Assembly (NCBI GenBank): GCA_964035575.1
Contig: OZ037835.1
Span: forward strand, 992,001-1,056,000
DNA: 64,000 nt
Direction of reading: 5' to 3'
DNA from: Rhynchopus sp. YZ270_cl-10
Lineage: Eukaryota > Euglenozoa > Diplonemea > Diplonemida > Diplonemidae
This document shows, piece by piece, positions 1-10,326 of this stretch. The notes under the pieces were generated by a model. That model was not told the DNA's origin and ran no database searches. It saw nothing but the letters and a program-made list of their open reading frames with translations. Each line of letters starts with the position of its first letter. The first letter of the stretch is position 1. The translations under genes and the position numbers were made by a program.

Positions 1-700
1 TTTGGATTCTTTGGGCCATTTTATGACCTACCACGCCCGATTTTGGGCGATAAAACAAAATTTTGTCAGGTCAAACTCCGTACTTGTGAAAAGAATTGCT
101 AAGGAAATGTGAAATATGCGTGTTTTTGTACACGAAATGTGGGCCCCTGTAGTAATGCATAAGGTGCATAATGCATATGGTTTACACCCAGCTCGTCAAA
201 ACACCCGATTTTTGCGTTTTTTTGCACTTTTTGGTGCCCAAAAACCCAACTCAGGGGTCGAAATTTTCCCGAAAAAAAAATTTTTTTTTTTGAGATTTTT
301 TGATTTTTTGACAAGGCGCTGGCCCATACAAAATGCACTGGTGGTGCAGAAAATGACTGGGGAATTAACTCTAGATGCTCAAAACAGCCCAATTCTTGCT
401 TTTTTTGACTTTTTGGTCCCAGAAGGGGACCTAGGGTGTAGTGAGCAGGCCTCAAAAACACTTGTGAAAAAAAAATTTTGGGATTTTTTTTTTTGAGATT
501 TTTTCAAAAATCGACTTGTTTTTGGTAAAAATCACGAAATTTTGGGTTCGCGGAACCGCGTTTTAGACCCCCCGAGATGCTCAAAAGTGCCAAATTTTGC
601 TTTTAATGGCCTCAAATCGTCGAAATTAGCCCAATATAGGGGCAAAAAAAAAAATTCGAGGGTCTAGGTATGGAGAGCGAGCACCTTAGAAGCGTCGTAG
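1..700. other. AT-rich non-coding DNA
   Basis: No supportable gene. The stretch is rich in homopolymer A and T runs. Open frames here are short, overlap on both strands and have low-complexity composition. A short duplicated phrase (gcataaggtgcataatgcat) lies near 157. It may be the remains of an old transposon, but I cannot define termini. Confidence 0.5.
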
Positions 701-711
701 GCAACCCGTGT

Positions 712-811
712 TTTTTGTGTATAAATAGTACCCGGTCAAAATGCCGGTCAAAATGGGGTGCCGGTCAAATTACATACCCTATTTTGACCGGGTACTATTT
801 GTACACAAAAA
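712..811. repeat. Inverted repeat with 31-nt arms
   Basis: Positions 712-742 and 781-811 are reverse complements with one mismatch; the core is gtacccggtcaaaat. Between them is ggtcaaattacataccc, which recurs at about 868-885. This is a foldback structure, possibly the end of a MITE adjoining the next element. Confidence 0.65.
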
Positions 812-888
812 TACCCGATTTTTTCGGGAATTTTTGACAACACACTGGTTTAGTTACCGGTCAGAACCGGTCAAATTACATACCCCCC

Positions 889-1220
889 ACCGTAAAAATA
901 TTTATTCTGGGCTGTAACTATTCTGAGACAGAAGTATACTGGACCGGAACAAAACTGGAACACTTGGGGTTTTTGGGGGTGTCCCAGTTTTGTTCCGGCC
1001 CAGAACAGTTCTGTTGGGGTAGAATTTTTATCCCCATTCCCACCCCACCCAGGTGCATAGTGCATCTTTGGGCAAAAAAAATTCGTCGCACTCCTCGTTT
1101 TTTTTGACAAGGCACGGATACCCCCCCAAAACAATGCTGGTACGGAACAAAACTGGAACAATCGACGATTTTTTGGGGTGTTCCAGTTTTGTTCCGGCCC
1201 AGAATAAATATTTTTACGGT
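889..1220. mobile_element. Foldback/MITE-like element with 24-bp perfect TIRs
   Basis: Positions 889-912 and 1197-1220 are perfect reverse complements (24 bp, beginning accgtaaaaatatttattct). Inside are two further palindromic blocks (about 948-1007 and 1144-1203) built from ggaacaaaactggaac and its complement. No transposase is encoded. The structure fits a non-autonomous DNA transposon or foldback element. I could not identify a target duplication. Confidence 0.6.
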
Positions 1221-1229
1221 ATATAAAAA

Positions 1230-1500
1230 TGCTCGAGAGACTCGTTCCTCTTTGCTTGTTGCTCAAAAGACTATAAACGGGGGGGGAAAAAGTAAAAGTT
1301 GTTTGTTGTTCGCTTCCTTTTTTTTTTCTTTCTTCTTCGACTTGATTTACGATATGGATGTGTTTGCCTGAAGTACAGAAAGTGTCGTGGAGCACAGGGG
1401 GGAAAAGAGGGGAAACAAGCGGGGAGCGGATACGCCGACGCGCGACTTTTCACGAGGGTCTCGAGCATTTTGTCAAATACTACGTGTTTACTTTAAAAAA
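1230..1500 (-). repeat. Diverged copy of the HSP70 5' flank
   Basis: This segment matches 52045-52345, the DNA upstream of the HSP70 start. Shared blocks in the same order are ctcaaaagactataaacggg, gttgtttgttgttcgctt, gcctgaagtaca, gtcgtggagcacaggg and ctcgagcattttgtc. No HSP70 coding sequence lies downstream at lower coordinates; the foldback element at 889-1220 is there instead. It is probably a duplicated promoter or 5' region detached from its gene. Confidence 0.7.
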
Positions 1501-1926
1501 AAAAACACAAACAACCCCCCACCACAACAGACGAGTCACTTCACCAATAATACCTCACAGCCTCATCTTGGGCAAATGCCCTGTGCAGGAACTAGACAAA
1601 AACTGATGTTCACACACATCACACATAACCCTTTCCCTCACAAAGCCCTGCACAGGAACTATGCAGAACGCATTTCCACATTCCTTTCTTCCTCATCTCC
1701 CTCAGCTCAACAAACAGCTCCAATCACCCGCAGGCCCATGCCGTAGAAGCACGACCCAACGAACCACTACTGCTGCTCTGCGGCAGGACACGTCAGGGAC
1801 AGCAACACATTCGCACCACGTCTGTTCACAAGCATGTCTCCGAGAGTCGACCCACCTGCCGAGCAGTGCTCCTTCGCCACCTGCATGAAGTAGCCTGCCT
1901 CCAGCACTGTCGCCACACCCTGGCCT

Positions 1927-3165
1927 TCACGAACACACACACCCACTGCAGCGTGACTGCGTTGCCACAACAGTTCCTTTAAAGGTAGAACGCAAGGGGA
2001 GCGGACGGGGACGAGGTTGCAGGGCGTCCTGCTCTGACACCTGCATGTTGATGGCAGCAAGGTCGAGCACCGAGATGACATGTATTTTTGAGACAACGAC
2101 CAGCCTGCACCCGTCTGTCGAGGCATGCACAGACCACGTGCCCTCTGCGTCGATGCGTCCCATGGGGGCTCCACTGCGTGCGTCCCACTGCTGCACACTC
2201 CTGGTAGAGGCCGTGAAGAGGTATCGCGAGCACGCACTGAAACAGGCGGCATATATAACGCCATTAATAACCTCTACACTACGCAGTGTGCAGAGCGTCT
2301 GCCCGGATACGATGCCAATGGTGCGGACAGTGCGCTTCTCGCTAGAGCTCAACACTGCGAGGCTTGCGTCAGGCGAAAATATCGGCCGCAACCAGGACGT
2401 CCCGTCGAACGTGTCCACACGGTGCACCTCACGCAGCTCAGGGGTGTCCAGACGGAACACTGCAGAAATTGAGGATCCGTTGCTCAATAACAGGGACTCG
2501 CAGGGTGACACTGCAAAGGAACACCCACATTGAGCAATGGCACGCATCTTCACCCCCTCGCAGGAGTACTGTACGATCTGCTCACTCGTCCCAACCAGCA
2601 CAGCCTCCGTTACCCTCATGGCCACAAGGCTCTGAACCATGCATGCCATACGTACCACAACCTCTGCACCGCTGTCCCGCGGTCTAAAGTGCACAGCAGT
2701 GCTCCGCTCATTCCCCAGTACACCACAGTAGACGATGTGGTGTGGCATGAGAACCACCTTGCACAGACTTCCACCTACGGGAGGGAGAGATGTGACCTCG
2801 GTGGTGACGAGGTTGATGGTGACGGCGTGTTCGCCACCCACTACGAGTGTGTCCTCGCATACGTCTGCGATGCAGCCTCCCACAGTATAGCGCTTCGGCA
2901 CCCACACACCACTGCTGTCCTGCTTCCGTCTGCTCACATGGACAGTCCCGCCTGCGCACAGTGCGGTGTGGGCAATCAGAACCTCCGGTGCCAGCACCTC
3001 ACCATCAGCACCATCCACACACAGCCCCACTGCCTCGGCCGACACCACGCTCTGTGGGTACAACACCGCAACAGCACGCTCCTGCAGATCTGCAGCACTG
3101 CAACCCTCCCCCACCTCTGCAGCACAGCGTTGTCCAGATGTTGTGCATTCAAACCATATCTCCAT
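1927..3165 (-). CDS. Ubl-like/beta-propeller (WD40-like) protein
   Basis: A 412-residue protein. The first ~80 residues (starting MEIWFECTTSGQRC) have a size and hydrophobic pattern compatible with a ubiquitin-like fold; this is inference. The rest repeats beta-propeller-like strands, for example GIVSGQTLCTLRSVEV, SACSRYLFTASTRSVQQWDA and STDGCRLVVVSKIHVISVLD, typical of degenerate WD40 blades that bind other proteins. The start at 3165 is the first Met before the domain. A 5'-truncated paralogue lies in opposite orientation at 25884-26640. The last ~20 residues differ from that copy, so one of the two has a shifted 3' end. Function unknown; a scaffold role is the family default. Confidence 0.65.
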   Translation of the reverse strand: MEIWFECTTSGQRCAAEVGEGCSAADLQERAVAVLYPQSVVSAEAVGLCVDGADGEVLAPEVLIAHTALCAGGTVHVSRRKQDSSGVWVPKRYTVGGCIADVCEDTLVVGGEHAVTINLVTTEVTSLPPVGGSLCKVVLMPHHIVYCGVLGNERSTAVHFRPRDSGAEVVVRMACMVQSLVAMRVTEAVLVGTSEQIVQYSCEGVKMRAIAQCGCSFAVSPCESLLLSNGSSISAVFRLDTPELREVHRVDTFDGTSWLRPIFSPDASLAVLSSSEKRTVRTIGIVSGQTLCTLRSVEVINGVIYAACFSACSRYLFTASTRSVQQWDARSGAPMGRIDAEGTWSVHASTDGCRLVVVSKIHVISVLDLAAINMQVSEQDALQPRPRPLPLRSTFKGTVVATQSRCSGCVCS

Positions 3166-3577
3166 TGTGTGGTCACTGTCTGAGAGGGGACGGTGGGAGA
3201 AGCAGGGTGTCGGTGTGCTGAGTGGATGGGGAATATAGGGCGAATATCATATTCGCTTTCTAGGTATGCCTAAGGGGGGGGGAGGGTCGGTATATAAAAA
3301 ACGTTGACCACAATGTTCGCTTGTGTCGCCCGACGCTCACCCTCGCTTAATTTAGCGGGCAGCCGACTGGGCAGGCAAAGAGTTGTTTGAAGCATGCTTC
3401 ATACTATGAGGGTAGAGGGAAAGTGGCTTTTTAATAAAGGTTCACATAATAGGGCCGCCTCAGGGTGACCCTGTGTTAAAAAGAAAGCATCCCAGTACAA
3501 CTGAAACACCACCTCCTCCAGTGCCGCTAATACACGCAGGTGGGGGTGGTCGAAGTCACGAGGTACGAGAGCATGCC
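3166..3577. other. Intergenic region
   Basis: Between the beta-propeller gene and an ankyrin gene that lies upstream of it on the same strand. It contains a TATA-like string (gtatataaaaaacgttg, 3290-3306) and a G-run. I see no gene. Confidence 0.5.
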
Positions 3578-4948
3578 TCAAACCCCAATGGCAACATACA
3601 GTGCATCAATCAACACCTGTGCAGCGTCTGTGTGCTTTTCCTCCACCGCATACTGCAACGCAGTGTAGTTCTTGACAGTGTCGCGGTGATTCAGTTCCAC
3701 CTCTGGCAAGCCCACAAGATAGCGCACAGTCTCGGTGTGTCCACGGCATGCCGCAATGGTAAGACACGTGCGTCCATCATTGTCTCTGACACGCACTCCC
3801 GCACCTGCTCTGACCAACATCTTCACAACCTCAAGTGCTCCTGATTCGCAAGCAGTGTGCAAAGGCGAACGTCCCACGTTGTTCTGTATATCGATGTCTG
3901 CACCTGCATCAATCAGTACCTGCACAACGTCTGTGCATGCTTGGACCACTGCTATGTGCAACGCAGTGAAGTTGCCAACATCTCGGTGATTCACATCCAC
4001 CTCTGGCAAGCCCAAAAGATCGCGAACAATCTCGGTGTGTCCAAATTCTGCCATAACGTGAAGACATGTCCATCCTTGGTCACGTGTGGCACACACTCCC
4101 GCACCTGCTCTGACCAACATCTTCACAACGTCAAGTTCTCCTGATTCACACGCAGAGTGCAGAGGCGACCATCCGTCGTTGTTCTGTGTGTCGATGTCAG
4201 CACCTGCATCAAGCAGCACCTGCACCATGTCTGTTGCCTCCTTCTCCACTGCTAAGTGCAACGCAGTCTCGCTGTGAAGATCTCGGTGGTTCAGTTCCAC
4301 CTCTGGCAAGCCCACAAGATAGCGCACAGTCTCGGTGCGTCTACAACATGCCGCAATGGTAAGACACGTGTGTCCTTGGTCGTCTGTGGCACGCACTCCC
4401 GGCGCTCCTGCTTCAACCAGCATCTTCACAGCGTCAAGTTCCCCTAAAGCACTAGCATGGTGCAGAGGTGTACATCCGTTCTCGTCTTTCGTATGTAAGT
4501 CTGCCCCTGCATCAATCAAGACGCGACACACTGCAGGGTCTTCCCACATGGCCGGACAGACACTCGTTGACTGAATTATGTAGTGCTTAGGCCCGTACCG
4601 GACAAACGCCGAAGTGTTGCAGATGAACTTCCAATGCTGCAAGAGGACCTCCGTGCACGCAACGTGGTCTGCGTGGACACACTCACTCAGCAGGATCCCA
4701 AAGCCCATCTGCGTTGTCTCAACATACGGAAGAAGCAGTGCGAGGCATTCATCGTGGTTCCCTCTGCATGCCTCGTGCGCAGCATCGAAGGCCACTTTTT
4801 CCCTGTCTGGGTTCAACTTCTCAAGGACCGCCCGCACGGCAGTCGTGTCGCCGTTCCTGGCAGCCTCCACCAAGACCTCGTCTGCAGAAAGCTGTCTTCT
4901 CTTTCGTGGGTTCTCGTCCTGCGTGCTGTCTGCGTGTCGCTTCGGCAT
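3578..4948 (-). CDS. Ankyrin-repeat protein, copy A
   Basis: About 456 residues from the conserved start MPKRHADSTQDENPRKRRQL. Upstream in-frame Met codons exist, but all five paralogues align from this one, which follows a CA-rich leader. The N-terminus is a bipartite basic cluster (KRH...PRKRR) that could be a nuclear localisation signal. A shared ~140-residue leader follows, then ankyrin repeats of ~33 residues (e.g. DENGCTPLHHASALGELDAV), roughly eight in all. Ankyrin arrays bind partner proteins; no enzymatic domain is seen. The leader is nearly identical between copies while the repeats differ, as in copies B-E. Confidence 0.88.
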   Translation of the reverse strand: MPKRHADSTQDENPRKRRQLSADEVLVEAARNGDTTAVRAVLEKLNPDREKVAFDAAHEACRGNHDECLALLLPYVETTQMGFGILLSECVHADHVACTEVLLQHWKFICNTSAFVRYGPKHYIIQSTSVCPAMWEDPAVCRVLIDAGADLHTKDENGCTPLHHASALGELDAVKMLVEAGAPGVRATDDQGHTCLTIAACCRRTETVRYLVGLPEVELNHRDLHSETALHLAVEKEATDMVQVLLDAGADIDTQNNDGWSPLHSACESGELDVVKMLVRAGAGVCATRDQGWTCLHVMAEFGHTEIVRDLLGLPEVDVNHRDVGNFTALHIAVVQACTDVVQVLIDAGADIDIQNNVGRSPLHTACESGALEVVKMLVRAGAGVRVRDNDGRTCLTIAACRGHTETVRYLVGLPEVELNHRDTVKNYTALQYAVEEKHTDAAQVLIDALYVAIGV

Positions 4949-5450
4949 TGTGTCTTTTGTGTGTTGTTGCTGTGTCTTTTGTGTTGGTTTCTTCTGCACT
5001 GCTCAGACGACGAGGACAGGGGAGCACGTGAGACGTAGCAGGAGAAGGCACGCTTCTTGCAAAGGGATAAAGGGTTCCCTGCTATCAGTCTCACATGAAA
5101 CGCAACACGTACATCCGTTCTTTTGAAACGAGCGCCACAAGGCAGTGTTCCCCTGGCCCACTCTTCAACACTCGGCAAACCTGGAGTGCCTCAATACCTC
5201 TACGTAGGAACCATTCAACCAAGATAGCAGTCTGGCCCACGGTATGCTGCACCCTTCCACCCCCCGTACAGCCATGTGGCGCTGTGCTGCTCGCGTAGAG
5301 CAAGGTGCCTGTCTTGAGGTAAGTTGAGGTGCCCGTCTGAGACCGCAACCTGCTTCAGTGCACCACCTTGCCACCTGGAGAGGGTGGGTCAGTGTCAACA
5401 AAACCCGCAGACATCTGTGTCACGCACACTGCCCTGTGGTACCTCCCTCC
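4949..5450. other. Intergenic, possible gene fragment 5091-5348 (-)
   Basis: The minus strand at 5091-5348 has an open frame whose middle (QTAILVEWFLRRGIEALQVC, then CLVALVSKERMYVLRF) looks protein-like but matches nothing I recognise. Neighbouring frames are also open, so it may be a decayed exon or chance. The rest is the 5' flank of ankyrin copy A. Confidence 0.25.
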
Positions 5451-5608
5451 ACGACGGGACCCAGTGACAAGTGACAAGTGAAACACATGTCATTTCACTT
5501 GTCATAAATATGACAAATAAGCCACTTGTCATGACAAGTGACTTTCCACTGGGCTGAAGGTAAATCACTTGTCATTTTCACTTGTCACTTGTTACTGGGT
5601 CCCGTCGT
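5451..5608. mobile_element. MITE-like palindromic element
   Basis: A 158-bp inverted repeat. The left end acgacgggacccagtgacaa is matched in reverse complement at the right end (ttgttactgggtcccgtcgt) with one mismatch, and the arms extend over 30 bp. The interior is built from cacttgtca motifs in both orientations. There is no coding capacity, and I could not confirm a target duplication. Confidence 0.65.
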
Positions 5609-6165
5609 GTCAGGATGTTGTGCTCCGTCCCCACCAGATCCTCTGTTGCAAAGCCTGGATGTGGACGTCCACGCCTCGAACATCACACATAGTGCGATGT
5701 GAAGTCGGAGAGAGAGAGAGCCCCGCCACAAAACCACCCCATCCCATCCCACCAGCACGCAGACACAGTTATCAAAAACTGACTTTAAAAATACAAAGCC
5801 CTTTCATGACAGTGTACCTTACATGACCCCGTGTACCGGGGTGGACACCCTAACTATGCAGTCCTACGTCGATTTCGTGGTTTACATCTGATACGTTCTA
5901 CTCCGCTTCCTCTCAACAGTCAGATGAACGGGGATCTTGACAGGGACATGAGTACCGCGTCTGTCAAAAGCGAGCAACCCCTATGAAGGCTGTGCAGCCC
6001 ACACAAAGCGATAACGCCGTATCAAGCCCACCTCCACACGTGGCACCTCCCTGTCCAGGGTGCGTTGTGCAGTGCACCAACCAGGGTCGTTCTGTGGTTG
6101 GTACGTCATCCTCGCCTCGAACATTACATGGTGAGAAACCCGCACAGCCTCCACGCTGTCTCCAT

Positions 6166-6420
6166 TTCCCACGCAAGGAGGAATGCCAAAGGTGCTCTCG
6201 TGCTGCAACCACAGACAAGCTGAGGTGCCAGACAAATGCACGAAAGCACCCCAAGGCCGGACACAGCTTCCCCTCTCCCATCATTTCCACAAAACGATGC
6301 AGGGAAGCGCCACACCCAAACCCCCCCACACTCACAACCCTGTGCACCTCCACCACGCCCCTGCCTCCAGCACAGCCTCACTCACCAGAGTTCCTTCCAC
6401 ACCCCAAGCACCCCAAGCTC
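6166..6420 (-). repeat. Shared upstream module, copy 1
   Basis: A ~250-bp block recurring at 20328, 35495, 38508, 48610, 56630 and 57460. It is recognised by cccacgcaagga, gtgctctcgtgctgcaacca, cagacaagctgaggtgccag and cacaaaacgatgcagggaag. Unlike the other copies, no gene start is recognisable within 300 bp downstream on the minus strand. Confidence 0.7.
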
Positions 6421-6754
6421 AGCAAAGCGCGTCCTCCCCCCTGAGTCCCCCAAGTCACACCATGAAGTGAAAGCACGCAATCAGTGCATCAGAGCACACA
6501 ACGGAAGCCACTCGCCTCCGTCATCACACCTCACACCTCTTCGTGCAAGACAGTGAAAGACCACGTGGTGTCAACGAGTTCAGGAGTGATGAATTACAGA
6601 AAAAAAAGAGGGTTGGGTGGGGAAGTACGTTGTAATGAAAAGGGTGAGCGACAGGTGGGCCTACCGGACACCACAGACCACAACTACAACAAATAACCCA
6701 AAACCCCACAAACAATCAACAACCAACTGATCTCTTTATAAGTGTGACTTGAAA

Positions 6755-6860
6755 CACAACAGCCCTCTCGTGAACAGTGCACCTTGGTACACTCTTACGT
6801 GACAGCTGCACCGGGGTGGACCCAACCATGCAGTCCTACATCCATTTCGTCATTTGCAGC
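6755..6860 (-). repeat. Short dispersed repeat (5 copies)
   Basis: It carries ccctctcgtgaacagtgcac, then ggtggacccaaccatgcagt and cctacatccatttcg. Related copies lie at ~5790-5900, 12225-12330, 18545-18655 and 29595-29700. No coding capacity; origin unknown. Confidence 0.6.
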
Positions 6861-7142
6861 CTGCCGGCACTTCTTCAGCTCGTCGCTCGTGCGCAAGCAT
6901 CCCCCCGCTGCGCTGCACGCATGCAAACGTTGCGGATGTGTGGAGAGAGTGATGAGCACAACAACGTTGACAACAGCAGCATGTGGCAAGCAGCTTGCAG
7001 CACGACACAATACGCACACGTTCATCATTCTTCGTTTGTGGCACACACTCCCGCACCTGCTGACCAACATCTTCACAATGTCATGTGTTCCTTAATTCCT
7101 AGCATCGTGGTGAACATTTTGTGTTGTTTTTCGTGTCCTGCG

Positions 7143-8480
7143 TCAATCAGCATCCATCAGCACCTCCACCACGTCTTCGTACTCTGAAAGCACCGCATAG
7201 TCCAATGCAGTGCAGTAGTGTACAGTGTCTTTGTGATCCAGTTCCACCTCTGGCAAGCTCACAAGATAGCGAACAGTCTCCGTGTGTTTAGAAAGTGCCG
7301 CAAGGATAAGACACGTTCGTCCATTGTTAGTTGTGGCACGCACTCCCGCACCTGCTCTGACCAACATCTTCACAATGTCAAGTGCTCCTGAAGCGCAAGC
7401 AGTGTGCAGAGGTGAACATCCGTAGTTGCTCCTTGTTTCGATGTCTGCACCTGCATCAATCAGCACCTGTACCACGTCTGCTGCCTTCTTCTCCACCGCT
7501 AAGTGCAACGCACTGAAGTTGCGTATAGTCTCTTGGTGGTTCAGTTCCACCTCTGGCAAGCTCACAAGATAGCGCACAGTCTCGGTGCGCCCACAACACG
7601 CCGCAAGCATAAGACACGTCCATCCGTGGTTACTTGTGGCACGCACTCCCGCACCTGCTCTAACCAACATCTTCACAACGTCAAGTTCTCCTGAAGCGCA
7701 AGCAGTCTGGAAAGGTGAACGTCCGTACTTGCGCTTTGCATCGATGTCTGCACCTGCATCAATCAGCACCCGCACCATGTCTGTTGCCTTCTTCTCCACT
7801 GCAGAGTGTAACGCAGTGTCGTTGTTACTGTGATGATTCACATCGACACCTGGCAAGCCCACAAGATAGCGCACAGTCTCCGTGTGTCCACGTTGTGACG
7901 CAAGGTAGAGACACGTCCATCCTTCATTATTTGTGGCACGCACTCTCGCACCTGCTTCAACCAACATCTTCACAACGCCAAGTGCTCCTAAAACGCAAGC
8001 AGTGTGCAGAGGCGAGCATCCGTTCTCGTCTTTCGTATGTAAGTCTGCCCCTGCATCAATCAAGACGCGACACACTGCAGGGTCTGACCACATGGCCGGA
8101 CAGAGACTCGCTGACTGCTTGGACCCATGCCGGACAAACGCCACGTTGTTGCAGACGCACTTCCAATGCTGCAAGAGGACCTCCGTGCACGCAACGTGGT
8201 CTGCGTGGACACACTCACTCAGCAGGATCCCAAAGCCCATCTGCGTTGTCTCAACATACGGAAGAAGCAGTGTGAGGCATTCATCGTGGTTCCCTCTGCA
8301 TGCCTCGTGCGCAGCATCGAAGGCCACTTTTTCCCTGTTTAGGTTTAACTTGTCAAGGACCGCCCGCACGGCAGTCGTGTCGCCGTTCCTGGCAGCCTCC
8401 ACCAAGACCTCGTCTGCAGAAAGCTGTCTTCTCTTTCGTGGGTTCTCGTCCTGCGTGCTGTCTGAGTGTCGCTTCGGCAT
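7143..8480 (-). CDS. Ankyrin-repeat protein, copy B
   Basis: About 445 residues from MPKRHSDSTQDENPRKRRQL at 8480. The upstream in-frame Met (8549) lies in DNA that is not conserved between paralogues. It has the same basic N-terminus and shared leader as copy A, followed by ankyrin repeats such as DENGCSPLHTACVLGALGVV and NYGCSPLHTACASGALDIVK. The protein ends EDVVEVLMDAD, a slightly earlier end than in copy A. Likely an intracellular, perhaps nuclear, protein-binding scaffold; function not determinable. Confidence 0.88.
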   Translation of the reverse strand: MPKRHSDSTQDENPRKRRQLSADEVLVEAARNGDTTAVRAVLDKLNLNREKVAFDAAHEACRGNHDECLTLLLPYVETTQMGFGILLSECVHADHVACTEVLLQHWKCVCNNVAFVRHGSKQSASLCPAMWSDPAVCRVLIDAGADLHTKDENGCSPLHTACVLGALGVVKMLVEAGARVRATNNEGWTCLYLASQRGHTETVRYLVGLPGVDVNHHSNNDTALHSAVEKKATDMVRVLIDAGADIDAKRKYGRSPFQTACASGELDVVKMLVRAGAGVRATSNHGWTCLMLAACCGRTETVRYLVSLPEVELNHQETIRNFSALHLAVEKKAADVVQVLIDAGADIETRSNYGCSPLHTACASGALDIVKMLVRAGAGVRATTNNGRTCLILAALSKHTETVRYLVSLPEVELDHKDTVHYCTALDYAVLSEYEDVVEVLMDAD

Positions 8481-9300
8481 TGTGTGTTTGTGTATTGTGT
8501 CTTTTGTGCTGGTTGGCCCACGCTGTCTCCACCCAAGCACCCCAAGCACAGCAAAGTGCGTCCTCCCCCCTGAGTCCCCCCAGTCACACCATGAAGTGAA
8601 AGCACGCCATCAGTGCATCAGAGCACACAACGGAAGCCACTCTCCCGTCATCACACCTCACACCTCTTCGTGCAAGCTACCAAGAAGACAGTGAAAGACC
8701 ACGGTGTCAACGAGTTCAGAGTGATGAACTACAGAAAAAAGAGGGATTGGGTGGGGAGGTACGTTGTAATGAATAAGACATGGGTTTTTGTGGGGATTCT
8801 TTTGCAGCACAGCGTAACATTATTTTGTTTGATTACAGACTACTATCACTAGATAGCAGGCACACTTATATTTCTTCACAGGATCCTTAAAAGAGAGCAA
8901 ATAGAAGGAGTACGCTTTGCAGGAGGTGTCAGAATTCTTTGTACTCATCTTTTGTTCTACTTTATTTAGTTTCGGAGATTTGTTTGTATCTGTAAAAGGC
9001 CTATGTGATGTTGCACAAATATGCCCACAGTCAACCCATTTAGAGTCACCCACGTGAACTTCCTTCAGCAGTGCCTGCAGAAGCTCTCGTGTTGACCTTC
9101 GGGACAAAAGAGTAAACAACTTCATGCATATTGGAGTGGCCAATCCTCCTGTAGCATGGAAAAAGGCAAAATAGAAATAGAGTCATGGACTCTTCTTCTC
9201 CGAACCAGAGGACGCAGCAGACATACTGCCAGAGACCCTCCACCTAGGGGAGGTGCTGCCCTCCCACCAACACACCACATCGTCATTGTGCGTGTCTCCG
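8481..9300. other. 5' flank of ankyrin copy B and LRR-gene 3' module
   Basis: 8528-8700 repeats 6405-6560. From ~8770 a conserved ~550-bp 3' flank of the Ubl-LRR genes begins; other copies are at ~24300-24930, 27030-27770 and 31360-32095. It contains cacaggatccttaaaagaga and gtggccaatcctcctgtagc. A short frame on the minus strand (containing STRELLQALLKEVHV, ~9040-9143) survives in several copies, but the copies are too alike to show selection. I call it non-coding. Confidence 0.45.
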
Positions 9301-10326
9301 TCACTTCTGGCTTTGCTCGGGGGATTCGTCTCTGCTTCGTTTCGGACGTGCTTCAACCACAAGGCTCCTGAAGCTCCTGTATCTCACTCTGTCCGACACA
9401 ACACTGCTGCAGCCGGAAAGGTAAATGCTCGTCAACGAAGTGCACTTCACAGCAAAATGCCAACCCAAATACGTAACCCTGCTGAGTGGAGATAAATCCA
9501 GGTTCTCTAAACTGCTGCATCCGGAAAGAAAGTAGTCATCAACATGCGTCACGCTGGTGAATGGTGTCAAGTCCAGGGTTGTTAAGCTGTTGCATCCGGA
9601 AAGAAAGCCGCTCTCAATCTCCATCACGTTGCTGAGCGGTGATAAATCGAGGGTCGTTAAGCTCCTGCATCCGGAAAGAAAGTGACTACCTATCTGTGTC
9701 ACGTTGCTACGTGCGTACCAAGCGATGGTGGTTAAGCTGCTGCAATTGTCAAGAAACCAGTTACCAACCTGCGTCACGTTGCTGAGTGGTGACAAATCGA
9801 GGGTCGTTAAGCTGGTGCAGCCCTGAAGGAAGTAATTACCAACCTGCGTAACATTGATCAACCCAGAGAGGTCGACACTTGTCAACGAGGTGCACTCTGC
9901 CAGGAACCTGTTTCCAACGTAAGTCACAATGGACTCAGCACTGAGATCAAGTCTCGTCAACGAAGTGCGTGCCAAGAAGCCATTCGGAATGAGAGTCGCA
10001 ACCTCCGCCTGCAGAAGCAAACACGCCACCTCAGGATCCTCCACACTCTTCAACCTCTCGGCGGTCAGGTCTGTCTCACCCAACGCATGAAGCTCTGCAA
10101 TGGCTTGGTTCTTCTGTGTCTTCGTGAGGATGATTGTGTCACCAGCACTCAGCTGCGTCATGTCCGCTCCTTCTCCCAGCGCTTCGTCTCCGAAACTCAT
10201 GCAAAAGCCGTCTTCAGGCAACCCCATTGCAGACGCCACCTTCCGCCGCAAGCCCTCCACTGTGTCATCTGCACCCACCTCGACTGTGTGCTGATTCGTG
10301 TCGAAACCCTTGATGTTCAGGTCCAT
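9301..10326 (-). CDS. Ubl-LRR protein, copy 1
   Basis: 341 residues. Residues 1-70 (MDLNIKGFDTNQHTVEVGAD...LSAGDTIILTKTQ) are a ubiquitin-like domain lacking a C-terminal GG. A ~45-residue linker (LTAERLKSVEDPEVACLLLQ) follows, then about seven full BspA-type LRR units of ~23 residues (consensus SLTTLDLSPLSNVTQVGxxF) plus a partial one. The tail PKRSRDESPEQSQK is basic and may be nuclear. LRR arrays usually bind ligands. There is no signal peptide or membrane segment, so the protein is probably cytosolic or nuclear. Unit 4 is atypical (TIAWYARSNVTQIG). Confidence 0.9.
   Translation of the reverse strand: MDLNIKGFDTNQHTVEVGADDTVEGLRRKVASAMGLPEDGFCMSFGDEALGEGADMTQLSAGDTIILTKTQKNQAIAELHALGETDLTAERLKSVEDPEVACLLLQAEVATLIPNGFLARTSLTRLDLSAESIVTYVGNRFLAECTSLTSVDLSGLINVTQVGNYFLQGCTSLTTLDLSPLSNVTQVGNWFLDNCSSLTTIAWYARSNVTQIGSHFLSGCRSLTTLDLSPLSNVMEIESGFLSGCNSLTTLDLTPFTSVTHVDDYFLSGCSSLENLDLSPLSRVTYLGWHFAVKCTSLTSIYLSGCSSVVSDRVRYRSFRSLVVEARPKRSRDESPEQSQK

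Larger units (their letters stand above)
5609..7142. other. Repeat-rich non-coding region
   Basis: It holds copies of dispersed repeats: a short GGTGGACNCAACNATGCAG-type repeat at ~5790-5900 and ~6755-6860, an upstream module at 6166-6420, and a block at ~6405-6560 that recurs at ~8528-8700. No gene is supported. Confidence 0.55.

Noticed and set aside
9301-10326. Regularly spaced repeats resembling a CRISPR array
   Set aside because: The period is the ~69-nt LRR unit within a coding frame; repeats are degenerate and spacers are also repeated.
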